Below, piece by piece: positions 25,313-34,419 of a DNA stretch of 64,000 bases (position 1 is its first letter; the number at the start of each line of letters is the position of its first letter). The stretch is from CAWGCE01 sp964480915 (GTDB lineage: Bacteria; Planctomycetota; Planctomycetia; Pirellulales; Pirellulaceae). The notes under the pieces are model-generated. The model worked only from the letters and a program-made list of their open reading frames with translations. It was not told the DNA's origin and searched no databases. A program made the position numbers and the translations under genes. Location of the stretch: positions 18,225 to 82,224 of the forward strand of contig CAYZRS010000020.1 in the NCBI GenBank assembly GCA_964480915.1, in the 5' to 3' direction.

Positions 25313-26368
25313 CTAAGCAACCCGCAAACGGACTTGCTCTGATTCATACCGATTCAATTTGTTCGACAGTGTTCTGGTTGTGATTCCCAGGTCTTTGGCG
25401 GCCGCTGTCTTGTTGCCACGATGTCGATTCAGCATCTTCAGAATGAAGTGCTTTTCTAATTCGTCCAGCGTCAACGCGTCGAGTTCGGTACTTGTCGCCG
25501 TGGTCAGTTCCTCGTCTGGTTCGCCCAAATCACACCGATGGAGCAATTCACCGCTTGCCACGACGCACGCTCGATGAATCAGATTGGCAAGTTGCCGAAC
25601 GTTCCCGGGCCAATGGTACGATTCGAGAAACGACATGGCAGCCTGTGAGAAACCATGAATTGTCACGTGTGATTCGTGCTTAAATTTATTGAGGAAGAAA
25701 ATCGCCAGTGGCCGAATGTCGTCCGGTCGCTCTCGCAAGGAGGGCAGGGCGACTCGCAAAACATTCAGACGGTAGTAGAGGTCTTCACGAAAGCGGCCGT
25801 TGCGAACTTCATCCACAAGCCGACGATTGGAAGTAGCAATCACACGAGCCCGTACTTTTCGACTCTCGTCACCGCCGACACGTTGAAACTCTTCTTCTTC
25901 GAGGACCCGCAGCAGCTTCGCTTGCATGCCGATCGGAATCTCGCTGATCTCGTCAAGCAGAATCGTGCCATCTTCCGCAGAAGCGATCAGGCCGACTCGT
26001 TCTTGCGTCGCACCGGTAAAGGCGCCCCGCTCGTGACCAAACAATTCGCTTTCAATCAGTGATTCCGGCAAGGCGGCACAGTTCACGCGAACATAGGGAC
26101 GCTCTGCACGAACACTGCATTGATGAATCCATCGCGCAATCACCTCTTTCCCCGTCCCGCTTTCCCCCGTCAACAGAACGGTCGCTGAGCTTTGAGCAAA
26201 TCGCTGCGCGCATTCAATGACTTCCTGCATCACCTTCGAATCACCCACCGGGCGATATTGTTGCGCTATCACCGGGGCCGCCAACATCCGCTGCAACTCG
26301 GCAAGGTTTTCGGCGACGCCGCCACCGGTCGCCTTGCTGCAATTGTGCTGATTAGAATCTGGGTACAT
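25313..26368 (-). CDS. Sigma-54-dependent transcriptional activator, no receiver domain
   Basis: 351 residues from ATG 26368; a frame extension upstream overlaps the preceding gene and looks non-coding. A ~40-residue leader is followed by an AAA+ domain with Walker A GESGTGKE (68-75), the sigma-54-contacting loop GAFTGA (115-120) and Walker B LLDE (137-140). The C-terminus has a Fis-type helix-turn-helix (NKTAAAKDLGITTRTLSNKL). Without a receiver, GAF or FleQ-type domain its activity may be set by level or by partner proteins. It is the likely driver of the sigma-54 promoters at 18727 and 35083 and is the last gene of a four-gene operon. Confidence 0.93.
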   Translation of the reverse strand: MYPDSNQHNCSKATGGGVAENLAELQRMLAAPVIAQQYRPVGDSKVMQEVIECAQRFAQSSATVLLTGESGTGKEVIARWIHQCSVRAERPYVRVNCAALPESLIESELFGHERGAFTGATQERVGLIASAEDGTILLDEISEIPIGMQAKLLRVLEEEEFQRVGGDESRKVRARVIATSNRRLVDEVRNGRFREDLYYRLNVLRVALPSLRERPDDIRPLAIFFLNKFKHESHVTIHGFSQAAMSFLESYHWPGNVRQLANLIHRACVVASGELLHRCDLGEPDEELTTATSTELDALTLDELEKHFILKMLNRHRGNKTAAAKDLGITTRTLSNKLNRYESEQVRLRVA

Positions 26369-26381
26369 GTCGTCGCCTGAT

Positions 26382-26801
26382 CTAGTGAGAACCTTTACCG
26401 GATCGCTGATAGGCCGCGGAAGCTTGTTGTTTTCGTGCAGCCGTATTGAGTTGAGGCAAGAGCCGTGTTTTCTTGGCATTCGTTTTCGATTCGATAGCCT
26501 CGATCTTATTTAGCAACGAAGCCAACACGTCTTGGACTTCAGCCTTCAGTTGAATGCACCCGGCCGATTTCTGAAAGCCGGCAGAATTCCACAGTTCGGA
26601 CGCCTCGACATACTTCGCTTGATGTGTTTCCACGCGGTTCATGATCAATCGCAGCTCGTCATTCACAGTGCCTGCCGACTGCTGCCCGTCGAGTCGCAAC
26701 GACAGGTCATCGATTTGACGAGCCGTGATTTGATAGTGCGTTTTGAGCTGCACCAACACTTCCTGCAGTCGCTCATCGACTGCGCCGTTTGCCTTATTCA
26801 A
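26382..26801 (-). CDS. Small helical protein, possibly a FliT/FlgN-like chaperone
   Basis: 139 residues from TTG 26801, overlapping the 3' end of the preceding gene by 8 bases; no better start is seen. It is almost all alpha-helical, with regular hydrophobic spacing from ~10 to 115 and a basic C-terminus ending in ARKQQASAAYQR. The size, the helical make-up and the Gln/Ala-Tyr tail recall FliT/FlgN export chaperones, but sequence similarity is too weak to be sure. Fixed in an operon with two TPR proteins and the sigma-54 activator. Confidence 0.5.
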   Translation of the reverse strand: MNKANGAVDERLQEVLVQLKTHYQITARQIDDLSLRLDGQQSAGTVNDELRLIMNRVETHQAKYVEASELWNSAGFQKSAGCIQLKAEVQDVLASLLNKIEAIESKTNAKKTRLLPQLNTAARKQQASAAYQRSGKGSH

Positions 26802-27939
26802 TGCCCGCCTCCTGCTGCTGGTCGTATCCCGTCCATTGTGCCAGTTGTTGGGAAATTTCCTCTTCGTCCTGAATCGTCGACAACCACCAGCGGGCCGTCG
26901 GCGCCAGCAGCTCATCTTGCGAACCGACCACCATCCGATAATAGCGCGACGCCTTTTCGAACTCTTTTAGGTTTCGCAAGCAGCCGGCGATTTGAAATTT
27001 GAACCATGTCTCATTGGCCTCTTCCGGCGGATCGTCGACCAGTTGCCCATAGACTTGCATGGCCAGTCGATACTCCTTGGCACCAAACAAGTTGTCGGCC
27101 AGCGCCTGACGATCAACAGCAGCATCAGTCACCGGCTGCGAAGGTGGGTGACGCACCGCCGGCTCTTCGTTCGGCTCGCTCGGTTCTGTCCGGTATGGCT
27201 CACTCGCGGCGATTTGAGGTGGATTGTCTGGCAGCGTATCGGCAAACTGAATTTCGCCCGAGACGGCCGGTTGGCGCGGTGGTTCAACGGGAGCTGGCTG
27301 ATTCGTGTCCGTCACTCGTTTTTCCAAATCCGAAATCCTCGAGATCGATTGCAGTGCCACTCGGTTCGCCGCCTCGGCGCTTCGCTTCGCCTCAGCGGCC
27401 AGTTGCTCCGACCGGTTCGCTTGGCGCCTCGCTGCGGCGGCCGCATTTCGTTCGCGCACGGCCGTCTCTCTCAGCGACCGGTTGTGGACTCGTAGTTGCT
27501 CCAGCCCCTCCTTGATCGCCTTTAGTTCTTGCAGTTCCCGACCCGAAGTCGAGTTCAGTTCAGAGCTGATTTGCTCCAACATCAAATTGGGATCGACGGC
27601 CGGCGCCACGATCACGCCACCGTCGCTCGATAGGTCGAAACGTTCACTCACGATCGGTTCGGACGAGTACTCCTCAGTCGGCAGCTCATACTGGGCCTGC
27701 GTTGCCTTGGGTGGCGCCTTCCGCTCCGGCTTCCGATCTGGCTTCACAGCTTTCGGTTGAGTGTTTGGTGCAAGAAACAAATCAAACTCTTCCGTTGGAG
27801 CCTCGCCCACCGGCAGCGGTGGCGCTTGGCGAGAATCTGCGCTCTGTTGCCTGGGCAGCGCAGAGCGCTGTTGAGCCACGGCCCGGCCGTTTCCAAGGCA
27901 GAACAAGATCACGAGAAGTACAATATTTTGGCGGATCAC
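26794..27939 (-). CDS. Secreted coiled-coil/TPR protein
   Basis: 381 residues. An N-terminal signal peptide (~1-22, cut after AVA), a Pro/Gln/Glu-rich stretch (~25-115), a long Ala/Arg/Glu coiled coil (~120-215; NAAAAARRQANRSEQLAAEA), a Pro-rich linker and C-terminal TPR-like helices (~280-370; ADNLFGAKEYRLAMQVYGQL). This layout resembles periplasmic TPR proteins such as CpoB. It overlaps the upstream TM-STN-TPR gene by 4 bases and the downstream gene by 8, so the products are probably made together. Function unknown; a periplasmic partner of the upstream protein is an inference. Confidence 0.65.
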   Translation of the reverse strand: MIRQNIVLLVILFCLGNGRAVAQQRSALPRQQSADSRQAPPLPVGEAPTEEFDLFLAPNTQPKAVKPDRKPERKAPPKATQAQYELPTEEYSSEPIVSERFDLSSDGGVIVAPAVDPNLMLEQISSELNSTSGRELQELKAIKEGLEQLRVHNRSLRETAVRERNAAAAARRQANRSEQLAAEAKRSAEAANRVALQSISRISDLEKRVTDTNQPAPVEPPRQPAVSGEIQFADTLPDNPPQIAASEPYRTEPSEPNEEPAVRHPPSQPVTDAAVDRQALADNLFGAKEYRLAMQVYGQLVDDPPEEANETWFKFQIAGCLRNLKEFEKASRYYRMVVGSQDELLAPTARWWLSTIQDEEEISQQLAQWTGYDQQQEAGIE

Positions 27940-30182
27940 GGCGAGACTCCCCCACTTGCTTGGTCATCCATCGCAGCAGGCAGTTGCGCTTCGGCACCCG
28001 GCAACATCCCAGCAAAACAGAGCGCAGCTTGATAATGTTCGTTATTCAATTCGTAAAACCGGCCCATCACGCGCAGCACTTCTGCTTTCTGTTCGGAAGT
28101 GAGATCATTCGTCAGTAGCTCACGGCAAACGGCAAGCGCTTCGATTTGATTGCCCTCAGCCATGCAGAGCCTGGCCAATTGCAATGTCGCGTTCACGGAC
28201 AATGGTTCGTCTTCGTTGACAAGAGAACGTTCAATCAGCGCTCGGGCCCTTCCGATCTGTCCCGATTCCAAGAAAGAACGTTCGAGCCTTAGCAGGACCT
28301 CTTCCCGGACCCACGGCATCAGTCCCTGTTCAATTTTCTCGACGAACAAGTCTTCCATTCGTGCCAACAAGCCGACCGCTTCAAACGCATTGCCGGCAAT
28401 CAGCAAGACATGTTGTCCGACCCTCGGATCGAGTTGCAGATGACTTAAGCTTTGCACCAGTTTTCGGCCACCATCGGCGACCTCAAGATCGCCGTGAGCG
28501 ACCAGAAATCCAGCGTAGCTTGTGATGAGTTCGGCAATGGAGCGCAGACTTTCATCTACCTCAGCATCAAGAATGTGACTTCGCTCCTCGACCAACACTT
28601 TGACTGCCGCGTGAGAATTTTCCGCCAAGATGTAGGCTGACGACAACATGATCGCTGGAACTGCTCGCTGAGCACCCGTTGCTGTCGAGACGGCGCGAAT
28701 CAGTGGTCGCGTCGCTTCCTCGATCTGGCCGTTCTCTAAAAACAATCGTCCGACGTAGGCGTTAGCGGCCGACTGCAAAGGATGACCATGGCCACCATCG
28801 GCGACTTGAAAAAAGCTTTGAATTGCCAAATCACGTTGCCCCTGCTTCAACAGTGTTTTCGCATTATTGAAATAGGCGACAATGACGTCTGACGAATCGG
28901 GAAATTGGGTTTCGAATTTATCGTAGACGGAAGTGGCATTCGCATAATCTCCGTTCACAAAACTGAGGGCGCCCAAGGCCAAAAAACTGTACTTGGCCAG
29001 CGAATGATCCGGATGTTCCGACACGGCCCGACGAAGCAGCCGTCCGGCAAATTCTCGGCGAATGGACTCCAACTTGTGAACGTCACATTCGGAAGGCGAT
29101 CGAACCACAACTCGATCTTCTTCCCACGTCCAAAGAAGGTTGTAAGTCGATAACAACTCGTCGAGCGCGATGGCCACACTGACATCTCGCTTGTCGAACT
29201 TTTGCAGCCGATTCTGAACTTCTAATCTGGCGCCTTGAGACCATTCGATCTTGATGGCGGTCTTCTCGGCCAATTTCGCGACCAATTCCAAGATCAGTTG
29301 CGGCTTGTGCAGCGACGCGAAAATGCGAGTCTCATCCGGGTGTGGACCGTAGGAATAAAGAATCTCGATCTCATTCTCCGGATCGCCGGCGACTTTCGGT
29401 GCGGCCGCCAAGGGCTCCACATCTTCCGCCAATGCCAATAACTGGGCGGCCGACCAGCGGCGAGATGCCGAATACATGCCATCGTCTAGGTAGGCCACTT
29501 CGTCAAAATCTCGGGGCGCGGGCATGAAAGACTGAGCCAACAAATGGGAGACTTCTCCTGCCAGCGCGCCTTCGGGACGAGCAATAATAATCGGCGAGCT
29601 TTTGGCCCTTGCCAGAACCGCCCGCGCCATCTCACGCTCGCCCGTTTCCATCCAGATTCTGGCTTGGCCCAGCTGGGCAGCAAGGCGAATCGAGGCACTC
29701 ACCGATTCACCCGTCAGGGCACGATATGATTCCCCCGCAACCTCGACCTGACCGACCAACTCTCGAGCAACGCAAATGCGGTACATCAGTTGATCGTAAA
29801 GCAACGTGCCGGGTTCTAGTTTGAGTCGCGAATAGGCGGAGATCGCTTGAGCCACGTTGCCGTGCTCCAACAAGATGTCGATCAAATTCAAATCACGAAT
29901 CGTCAGTGGCGTTTGTCGCACCGGAGCCAACTGGGGAGCATCTGCGTCCGCATCGCTGGCATCGACATCGGCGATCGGTATGCGCTCGCTAGTAATAGGG
30001 GGAACGGAATTGACTGCCAGCACCGGCGGACGCCAGACGAGCATGCCTAGTGAAAACCCCCATCCCGTTGTGCACAGGATGAGCAAAACGCGAAACGCCA
30101 ATTTGCTGCCACGACCCGTACGTTCATCCGCCTGGCAAATCTGCTCGATCTGTTGCGGCGTAAGTTCGGCGTCGTCAGTCAT
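27936..30182 (-). CDS. Membrane-anchored STN-TPR protein
   Basis: 748 residues. A cytoplasmic N-terminus (~1-27), one membrane segment (~28-50), then a large presumably periplasmic region. Residues ~275-345 match the STN fold found at the N-terminus of secretins and TonB receptors (LELVAKLAEKTAIKIEWS, then VSVAIALDELLSTYNLLW and RVVVRSP). TPR-like helical pairs lie before (~75-210) and after it (~350-740; YANATSVYDKFETQFPDSSD). I recognise no named family. It opens the operon that ends with the flagellar-type sigma-54 activator and is divergent from flgM, so a link to the flagellum is likely. Confidence 0.68.
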   Translation of the reverse strand: MTDDAELTPQQIEQICQADERTGRGSKLAFRVLLILCTTGWGFSLGMLVWRPPVLAVNSVPPITSERIPIADVDASDADADAPQLAPVRQTPLTIRDLNLIDILLEHGNVAQAISAYSRLKLEPGTLLYDQLMYRICVARELVGQVEVAGESYRALTGESVSASIRLAAQLGQARIWMETGEREMARAVLARAKSSPIIIARPEGALAGEVSHLLAQSFMPAPRDFDEVAYLDDGMYSASRRWSAAQLLALAEDVEPLAAAPKVAGDPENEIEILYSYGPHPDETRIFASLHKPQLILELVAKLAEKTAIKIEWSQGARLEVQNRLQKFDKRDVSVAIALDELLSTYNLLWTWEEDRVVVRSPSECDVHKLESIRREFAGRLLRRAVSEHPDHSLAKYSFLALGALSFVNGDYANATSVYDKFETQFPDSSDVIVAYFNNAKTLLKQGQRDLAIQSFFQVADGGHGHPLQSAANAYVGRLFLENGQIEEATRPLIRAVSTATGAQRAVPAIMLSSAYILAENSHAAVKVLVEERSHILDAEVDESLRSIAELITSYAGFLVAHGDLEVADGGRKLVQSLSHLQLDPRVGQHVLLIAGNAFEAVGLLARMEDLFVEKIEQGLMPWVREEVLLRLERSFLESGQIGRARALIERSLVNEDEPLSVNATLQLARLCMAEGNQIEALAVCRELLTNDLTSEQKAEVLRVMGRFYELNNEHYQAALCFAGMLPGAEAQLPAAMDDQASGGVSP

Positions 30183-30351
30183 GTTGGCTCAGCTCTCTTT
30201 GCGATTTGCGGCGGATTCTGGCAGCATCGCAGCGTAGGGAAAGTACTTACGTCCGATTTGCCCCGTCGTCATCTTCACAGGGCGCAGTCCGCCGACTCAT
30301 CAAAATCGTCATCGTCGTCGAAATCAAATGACTTAAGGCAAACTTTCTAAG

Positions 30352-30377
30352 CAAGGTTGTGAGCAGACGTTCGATAA
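30352..30377 (+). promoter_or_regulatory. Possible sigma-28 promoter before flgM
   Basis: CAAGGTTG, a 10-base spacer, then TTCGATAA (6 of 8 to GCCGATAA). Transcription would start near 30384, about 11 bases ahead of the flgM ribosome site. Autoregulation of flgM by FliA is common, but the -35 match is only 5 of 8. Confidence 0.35.
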
Positions 30378-30406
30378 CGTCTGCAGACAGGAATAAGGAG
30401 CTGGAA

Positions 30407-30691
30407 ATGCGTATTGGCAACCAACAACAATTTACGATTCACGACTCTCATTCGCAGAAGGTCGCGAAAGAATCATCCGCGAGTAAAGGAATTACGAAGC
30501 GGGACGACAACACATCAACTCGCAAGAGCGACGGTGAAGTGCGTCAGTTGGTTGAGCAGTTGCGCAGCACTACGGATGATCGAAGCGGTTTGATGGAAGC
30601 GGTAAAAGCGCGTCTGGCGGCTGGCGAGTACGACACTCCCGCAGCGCTAGAAGCGACCGCCAAGTCCATCCTCCATTCATCTGTGGCGTAG
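30407..30691 (+). CDS. flgM: Anti-sigma-28 factor FlgM
   Basis: 94 residues from ATG 30407 behind a strong AAGGAG. A disordered polar N-terminal half is followed by the FlgM C-terminal pattern (VRQLVEQLRSTTDDRSGLME, VKARLAAGEYDTPAALEATA, then KSIL), the part that clamps FliA. Secretion of FlgM through the finished hook releases FliA for late genes. It lies just before flagellin, fliD and fliS, the genes it would hold back. The family is short and poorly conserved, so the call leans on the C-terminal motif and context. Confidence 0.85.
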   Translation: MRIGNQQQFTIHDSHSQKVAKESSASKGITKRDDNTSTRKSDGEVRQLVEQLRSTTDDRSGLMEAVKARLAAGEYDTPAALEATAKSILHSSVA

Positions 30692-30725
30692 ATAAATCGT
30701 CCTGTGGCAAAGGCATGCCTTGGTC

Positions 30726-30767
30726 GGACAACGTTTTTGAAAAAATCAAAACGGACACGGATTGTCC
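30726..30767. repeat. Nested inverted repeats in the flgM-flagellin spacer
   Basis: GGACAA (30726-30731) pairs with TTGTCC (30762-30767). Inside, CGTTTTTGA (30732-30740) pairs with TCAAAACG (30746-30753) with one bulge. An exact 12-base palindrome AAGGCATGCCTT sits just upstream at 30710-30721. No U tract follows. It may be a weak terminator of flgM, an operator, or part of the flagellin promoter, which I could not otherwise locate. Confidence 0.45.
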
Positions 30768-30816
30768 ACTAGCGAACGCATGATAGATGCTCCGCTAGGC
30801 TGTAGGGAGATGCTTA

Positions 30817-32229
30817 ATGTCATTTGTAATTGCGAACAATGTCGCGTCGCTGACGGCGAACCACTACCTGGGAAAGTCATCGAGAGGACTCAACAGCTCG
30901 CTGGAAAAACTCGCTTCTGGATTCAAAGTGAATCGAGGCGCCGACGGCCCGGCCGCTTTGGTCATTTCGGAAAAACAACGCGTACAAATCGCCGGCTTAA
31001 CCCAGGCCATCGATAACGCAGAGAAAGGCATATCACTGATTCAAACGGCGGAAGGAGCCCTGACCGAGGTCAACTCGCTCTTGGTCAAAATCCGCAGCCT
31101 GGCCATCGACTCGGCGAATGAAGGCGTCAACGATGCCGACGCGCAAGCGGCCAATCAATCGGAAATAGATAACGCGCTCGATACGATTCGCCGGATCGCT
31201 GAAAACACACAATTCGGCATTAAGAAGCTGCTGGACGGATCGCGGGGAATTTCCGGAACAACGTCCGATCCCAACGTGACATTCATTAAAGGAACGTCGA
31301 ACACTTATGCCGGCACCTATGCGGTCAACGTCACCACACCGGCGACGCGAGCAGTCGTCGTCGCGCCTTCAACACAAACAACCAACTTAACAGCACAAGA
31401 AACATTAACCATCAACGGAGTAAGAATCAGCCTGAATGCCGGGTTGAGCCCCACAGGAGTCCGAGACCGCATCAACCAGTTCAGCGACGAAACCGGCGTC
31501 ATTGCCGATGACGATGGCAGCGGAGCGACGCGGCTCTATTCGGAGGAATTTGGCGATGCGGGAGAGATCACGGTCTCGTCGGACCTTCCAGCGTCGACCA
31601 CTTCCACCGGGTTTAGCAACTCGACCGTCACGATGAACGGCACCGACATCGCCGGGCAAATCGACGGCATTGATTTCGTCGGTACCGGCAATTTGGCGAC
31701 CGCCACCAGCGGGTCGGCCCAAGGGCTGGTGCTGGAGATTGCCGCCTCGTCATCCGACCTGACGACCACGGCCACGGGACTGCTGGGCGACGTCGAGGTC
31801 GAAGACAACAGCCTTGTTTTTCATATCGGACCCAACGAAGGCCAGTCAGCAAAAATAGCGATCAACACCATTTTACCAACCGCTTTGGCCGTGAACGCCG
31901 ATTCGACTTACGACAGTTTAGCCGACATCAGCGTACTGACAGCGGACGCTGCCAATGAAACCTTGGCCAGCGTCGACGCGGCGATTGACGAAATTACCCA
32001 GCTACGAGGATCGCTGGGTGCGTTCCAACAAAACTCACTCGATTCCACAGCCAACAGTTTAAGAGTGACTTTAGAAAACACCGTCAGCGCAGAGTCGGTC
32101 ATTCGTGACACAAACTTTGCCGTTGAAATTGCCAACTTCACCAAGCACCAAGTACTCGTCCAGGCGGGCACTTCGGTGCTCGGCAACGCAAACCAAACTT
32201 CTCAATTAGTTTTGTCGCTGTTGAATTAG
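30817..32229 (+). CDS. fliC: Flagellin
   Basis: 470 residues from ATG 30817 with GGGAGA upstream. The N-terminal D0/D1 helix pair is typical (SSRGLNSSLEKLASGFKVNR, IQTAEGALTEVNSLLVKIRS), as is the C-terminus (RGSLGAFQQNSLDSTANSLR, RDTNFAVEIANFTKHQVLVQ). The central ~200 residues are a Thr/Ser/Asp-rich surface domain. It is the filament subunit, exported with FliS as chaperone. Its tail is near-identical in plan to the partial flagellin at the left edge, giving at least two flagellins. fliD and fliS follow on the same strand. Confidence 0.97.
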   Translation: MSFVIANNVASLTANHYLGKSSRGLNSSLEKLASGFKVNRGADGPAALVISEKQRVQIAGLTQAIDNAEKGISLIQTAEGALTEVNSLLVKIRSLAIDSANEGVNDADAQAANQSEIDNALDTIRRIAENTQFGIKKLLDGSRGISGTTSDPNVTFIKGTSNTYAGTYAVNVTTPATRAVVVAPSTQTTNLTAQETLTINGVRISLNAGLSPTGVRDRINQFSDETGVIADDDGSGATRLYSEEFGDAGEITVSSDLPASTTSTGFSNSTVTMNGTDIAGQIDGIDFVGTGNLATATSGSAQGLVLEIAASSSDLTTTATGLLGDVEVEDNSLVFHIGPNEGQSAKIAINTILPTALAVNADSTYDSLADISVLTADAANETLASVDAAIDEITQLRGSLGAFQQNSLDSTANSLRVTLENTVSAESVIRDTNFAVEIANFTKHQVLVQAGTSVLGNANQTSQLVLSLLN

Positions 32230-32356
32230 GAACGCACGAACACAACCTATAGTTAGGACGAGCAACGAACAACGGATTGATGACTCACACGTGACCCACG
32301 GCAGCAGGCCGAACGACAGGATCACGTGATGCAAACAAAGACAAGGAACATTGATC

Positions 32357-34342
32357 ATGTTGGGCATTGACGGTCTCGTCACCGGATTAGACACATCGAG
32401 TATCATCGAGGGTCTGCTGAGTATTCAGCAAAACAAAGTTGCCGGACTGAATGTTCGCCGCAGCGAGATCTTACAAAAGCAATCTTCCTTCGCCGGCGTC
32501 GAAGCTCGCCTCCAATCACTGCGCACGGCCCTCGGCCAACTCGCATCGAACCAGAACAGCACACTGCGAGAAAAGACCGTTTCCTCGAGTAACGAAGATG
32601 GCATCACGGCCGCCGCTTCGGACGATGCGATCTCAGGCACGTACCGCTTACGAGTCGATCGACTCGCGTCCGCTCACCAAGTTGCCACAAGCGGGTTCGC
32701 CGAACTCGACACCGAAGTCGGCACCGGAACCATCAGTATTGGCGCCGGTAGCAGCAACCCGGTCGAGATCGAAATCACGGAGGAGAACAATTCGATCGAA
32801 GCGGTCGTCGATTCGATCAACGCGGCCGACGCGGGCGTGACCGCCTCGATCGTGAACGATGGGTCGACCGATACGCCCTACCGGATCCTGGTCACTTCGA
32901 ATAAGACCGGTGCGGCGAACGAGATCAACTTCAGCAGTGATCTGACGGGCGGAGAATCCTTAGCGTTCGACTTTGACAACCCGGTCGAGGTGGCTGCCAA
33001 CTCGTCCGTGACATTCGGCTCAGGCGCTGGCGCCATCACTGTCGAGAACGAATCGAACAAGATCAACAATCTCATCGACGGCGTGACACTCGATCTGCGA
33101 AGCGCTGACCCGAACGAAGAGATCACGCTCACCGTCGAACAGGATGTCGAGGCGGGCGTCGAAGCGGTGAATGGGTTCGTTACGGCCTACAACGACTTCA
33201 TCAAATACGTGAATGATCAGGTCCAGTACAACTCCGAAACAGAAACGGGAGGGCCGCTCTTGGGCGAGCGGGCCGTTACCTCCATTCAAAACGACATCCA
33301 ATTCACGATGACGGGGATCGTCGGTGGCTTGACCAGCGACATGAACCGCCTGACTTCGATCGGTATCTCGGTCGAAGACACGGGCCTGCTGACCGTTGAC
33401 GAATCACGATTACGCAGCGTCCTTTCCGGATCGGAAGAGGGAATTGGCGCCGAAGACGCGGCTCGACTCTTCTCACTCAGCGGCACCAGCGACCGAAACG
33501 GACTGGGGTTTGTCGTCGGGAGTGCCAGTACTCTGGCGGGAGAGGTCGAAGTCGACATTACTGCCGCAGCCACCTCTGCCAGCGTCTTCGCTACCAACGG
33601 CGCGGACTCGATAACGATCGACGACACCAACAACACCTTTCGCCTGGTCGTCGATGGGCAAACATCAAGCGAGCTGACACTCGAAGAAGGCGTCTATACC
33701 CCAGAAGAGATGGCGTCCCATCTGGAATCGGTCATCAATGGCGATTCCGAACTCAACGGACGAACCGTCGACGTCTCGGTCGACGGCGGTGAACCGCCCA
33801 GGTTGACGATTACCAGCGAAAGTCTCGGCAGCACATCCGAAGTCAAACTTCAAAGTGGTCCTGCGTGGCAAGCTTTAGGATTTGCCGGCGATGAAACCGA
33901 CTCGGGCACCGATGTCGAAGGGAACTTTATCGTCAATGGCGTTGTCGAATCGGCGACGGGGCGGGGCACGCTGCTGATCGGAGACGAAGGCAACGCGGCG
34001 ACGGCCGACCTACAAGTCCGCGCCAATATCAATGCGGCCGATCTCACGGAAGGCGCAGAAGGGACCATCACCGTCACTCGAGGCCTGGCCTCGCGACTCG
34101 ATTCGATGATCGATGACCTGCTGGATGTCGAAAATGGCCAATTAAAAACCATCAACGACCGATTCACAGCAACGGATGAAGGGATTCAAGATTCGATCGA
34201 ACGGATCAACATACAGGTCGAAGCTCAGCAGCAGTCGCTGATCTCTCAATTCACGGCCCTCGAATCGATCGTGGGAAATTTGCAGCAAACCGGCAATTTC
34301 CTCTCGGCCCAGTTTTCAGGAATTTCAGGTCTTTCGATCTAG
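32357..34342 (+). CDS. fliD: Flagellar filament cap protein FliD
   Basis: 661 residues from ATG 32357, with AAGGA upstream; TTG 32351 is also in frame. The N-terminus has the FliD_N pattern LGIDGLVTGLDTSSIIEGLL and the C-terminus the FliD_C coiled helices (NDRFTATDEGIQDSIERINI, LISQFTALESIVGNLQQTGN). The large middle (~110-480) is a series of beta domains, making it longer than enteric FliD (about 470). It caps the filament and folds flagellin at the tip. The 127-base gap to flagellin has two CACGTG palindromes but no clear promoter. Confidence 0.95.
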   Translation: MLGIDGLVTGLDTSSIIEGLLSIQQNKVAGLNVRRSEILQKQSSFAGVEARLQSLRTALGQLASNQNSTLREKTVSSSNEDGITAAASDDAISGTYRLRVDRLASAHQVATSGFAELDTEVGTGTISIGAGSSNPVEIEITEENNSIEAVVDSINAADAGVTASIVNDGSTDTPYRILVTSNKTGAANEINFSSDLTGGESLAFDFDNPVEVAANSSVTFGSGAGAITVENESNKINNLIDGVTLDLRSADPNEEITLTVEQDVEAGVEAVNGFVTAYNDFIKYVNDQVQYNSETETGGPLLGERAVTSIQNDIQFTMTGIVGGLTSDMNRLTSIGISVEDTGLLTVDESRLRSVLSGSEEGIGAEDAARLFSLSGTSDRNGLGFVVGSASTLAGEVEVDITAAATSASVFATNGADSITIDDTNNTFRLVVDGQTSSELTLEEGVYTPEEMASHLESVINGDSELNGRTVDVSVDGGEPPRLTITSESLGSTSEVKLQSGPAWQALGFAGDETDSGTDVEGNFIVNGVVESATGRGTLLIGDEGNAATADLQVRANINAADLTEGAEGTITVTRGLASRLDSMIDDLLDVENGQLKTINDRFTATDEGIQDSIERINIQVEAQQQSLISQFTALESIVGNLQQTGNFLSAQFSGISGLSI

Positions 34343-34419
34343 CGAACTTCGGCGACTGATGGGTGACCATTTGCCCCATGGAATGGTCTTCGTTCACCAG
34401 TTCAAGGATGAAATCTTCA

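Noticed and set aside
30704..30719. TGTGGCAAAGGCATGCC before flagellin as a sigma-54 promoter
   Set aside because: The spacing between GG and GC is 9 bases, not the strict 10, and the -24 and -12 boxes are incomplete.
32286..32332. Two CACGTG palindromes in the flagellin-fliD spacer
   Set aside because: Six-base palindromes are expected by chance, and no regulator or spacing pattern supports a function.
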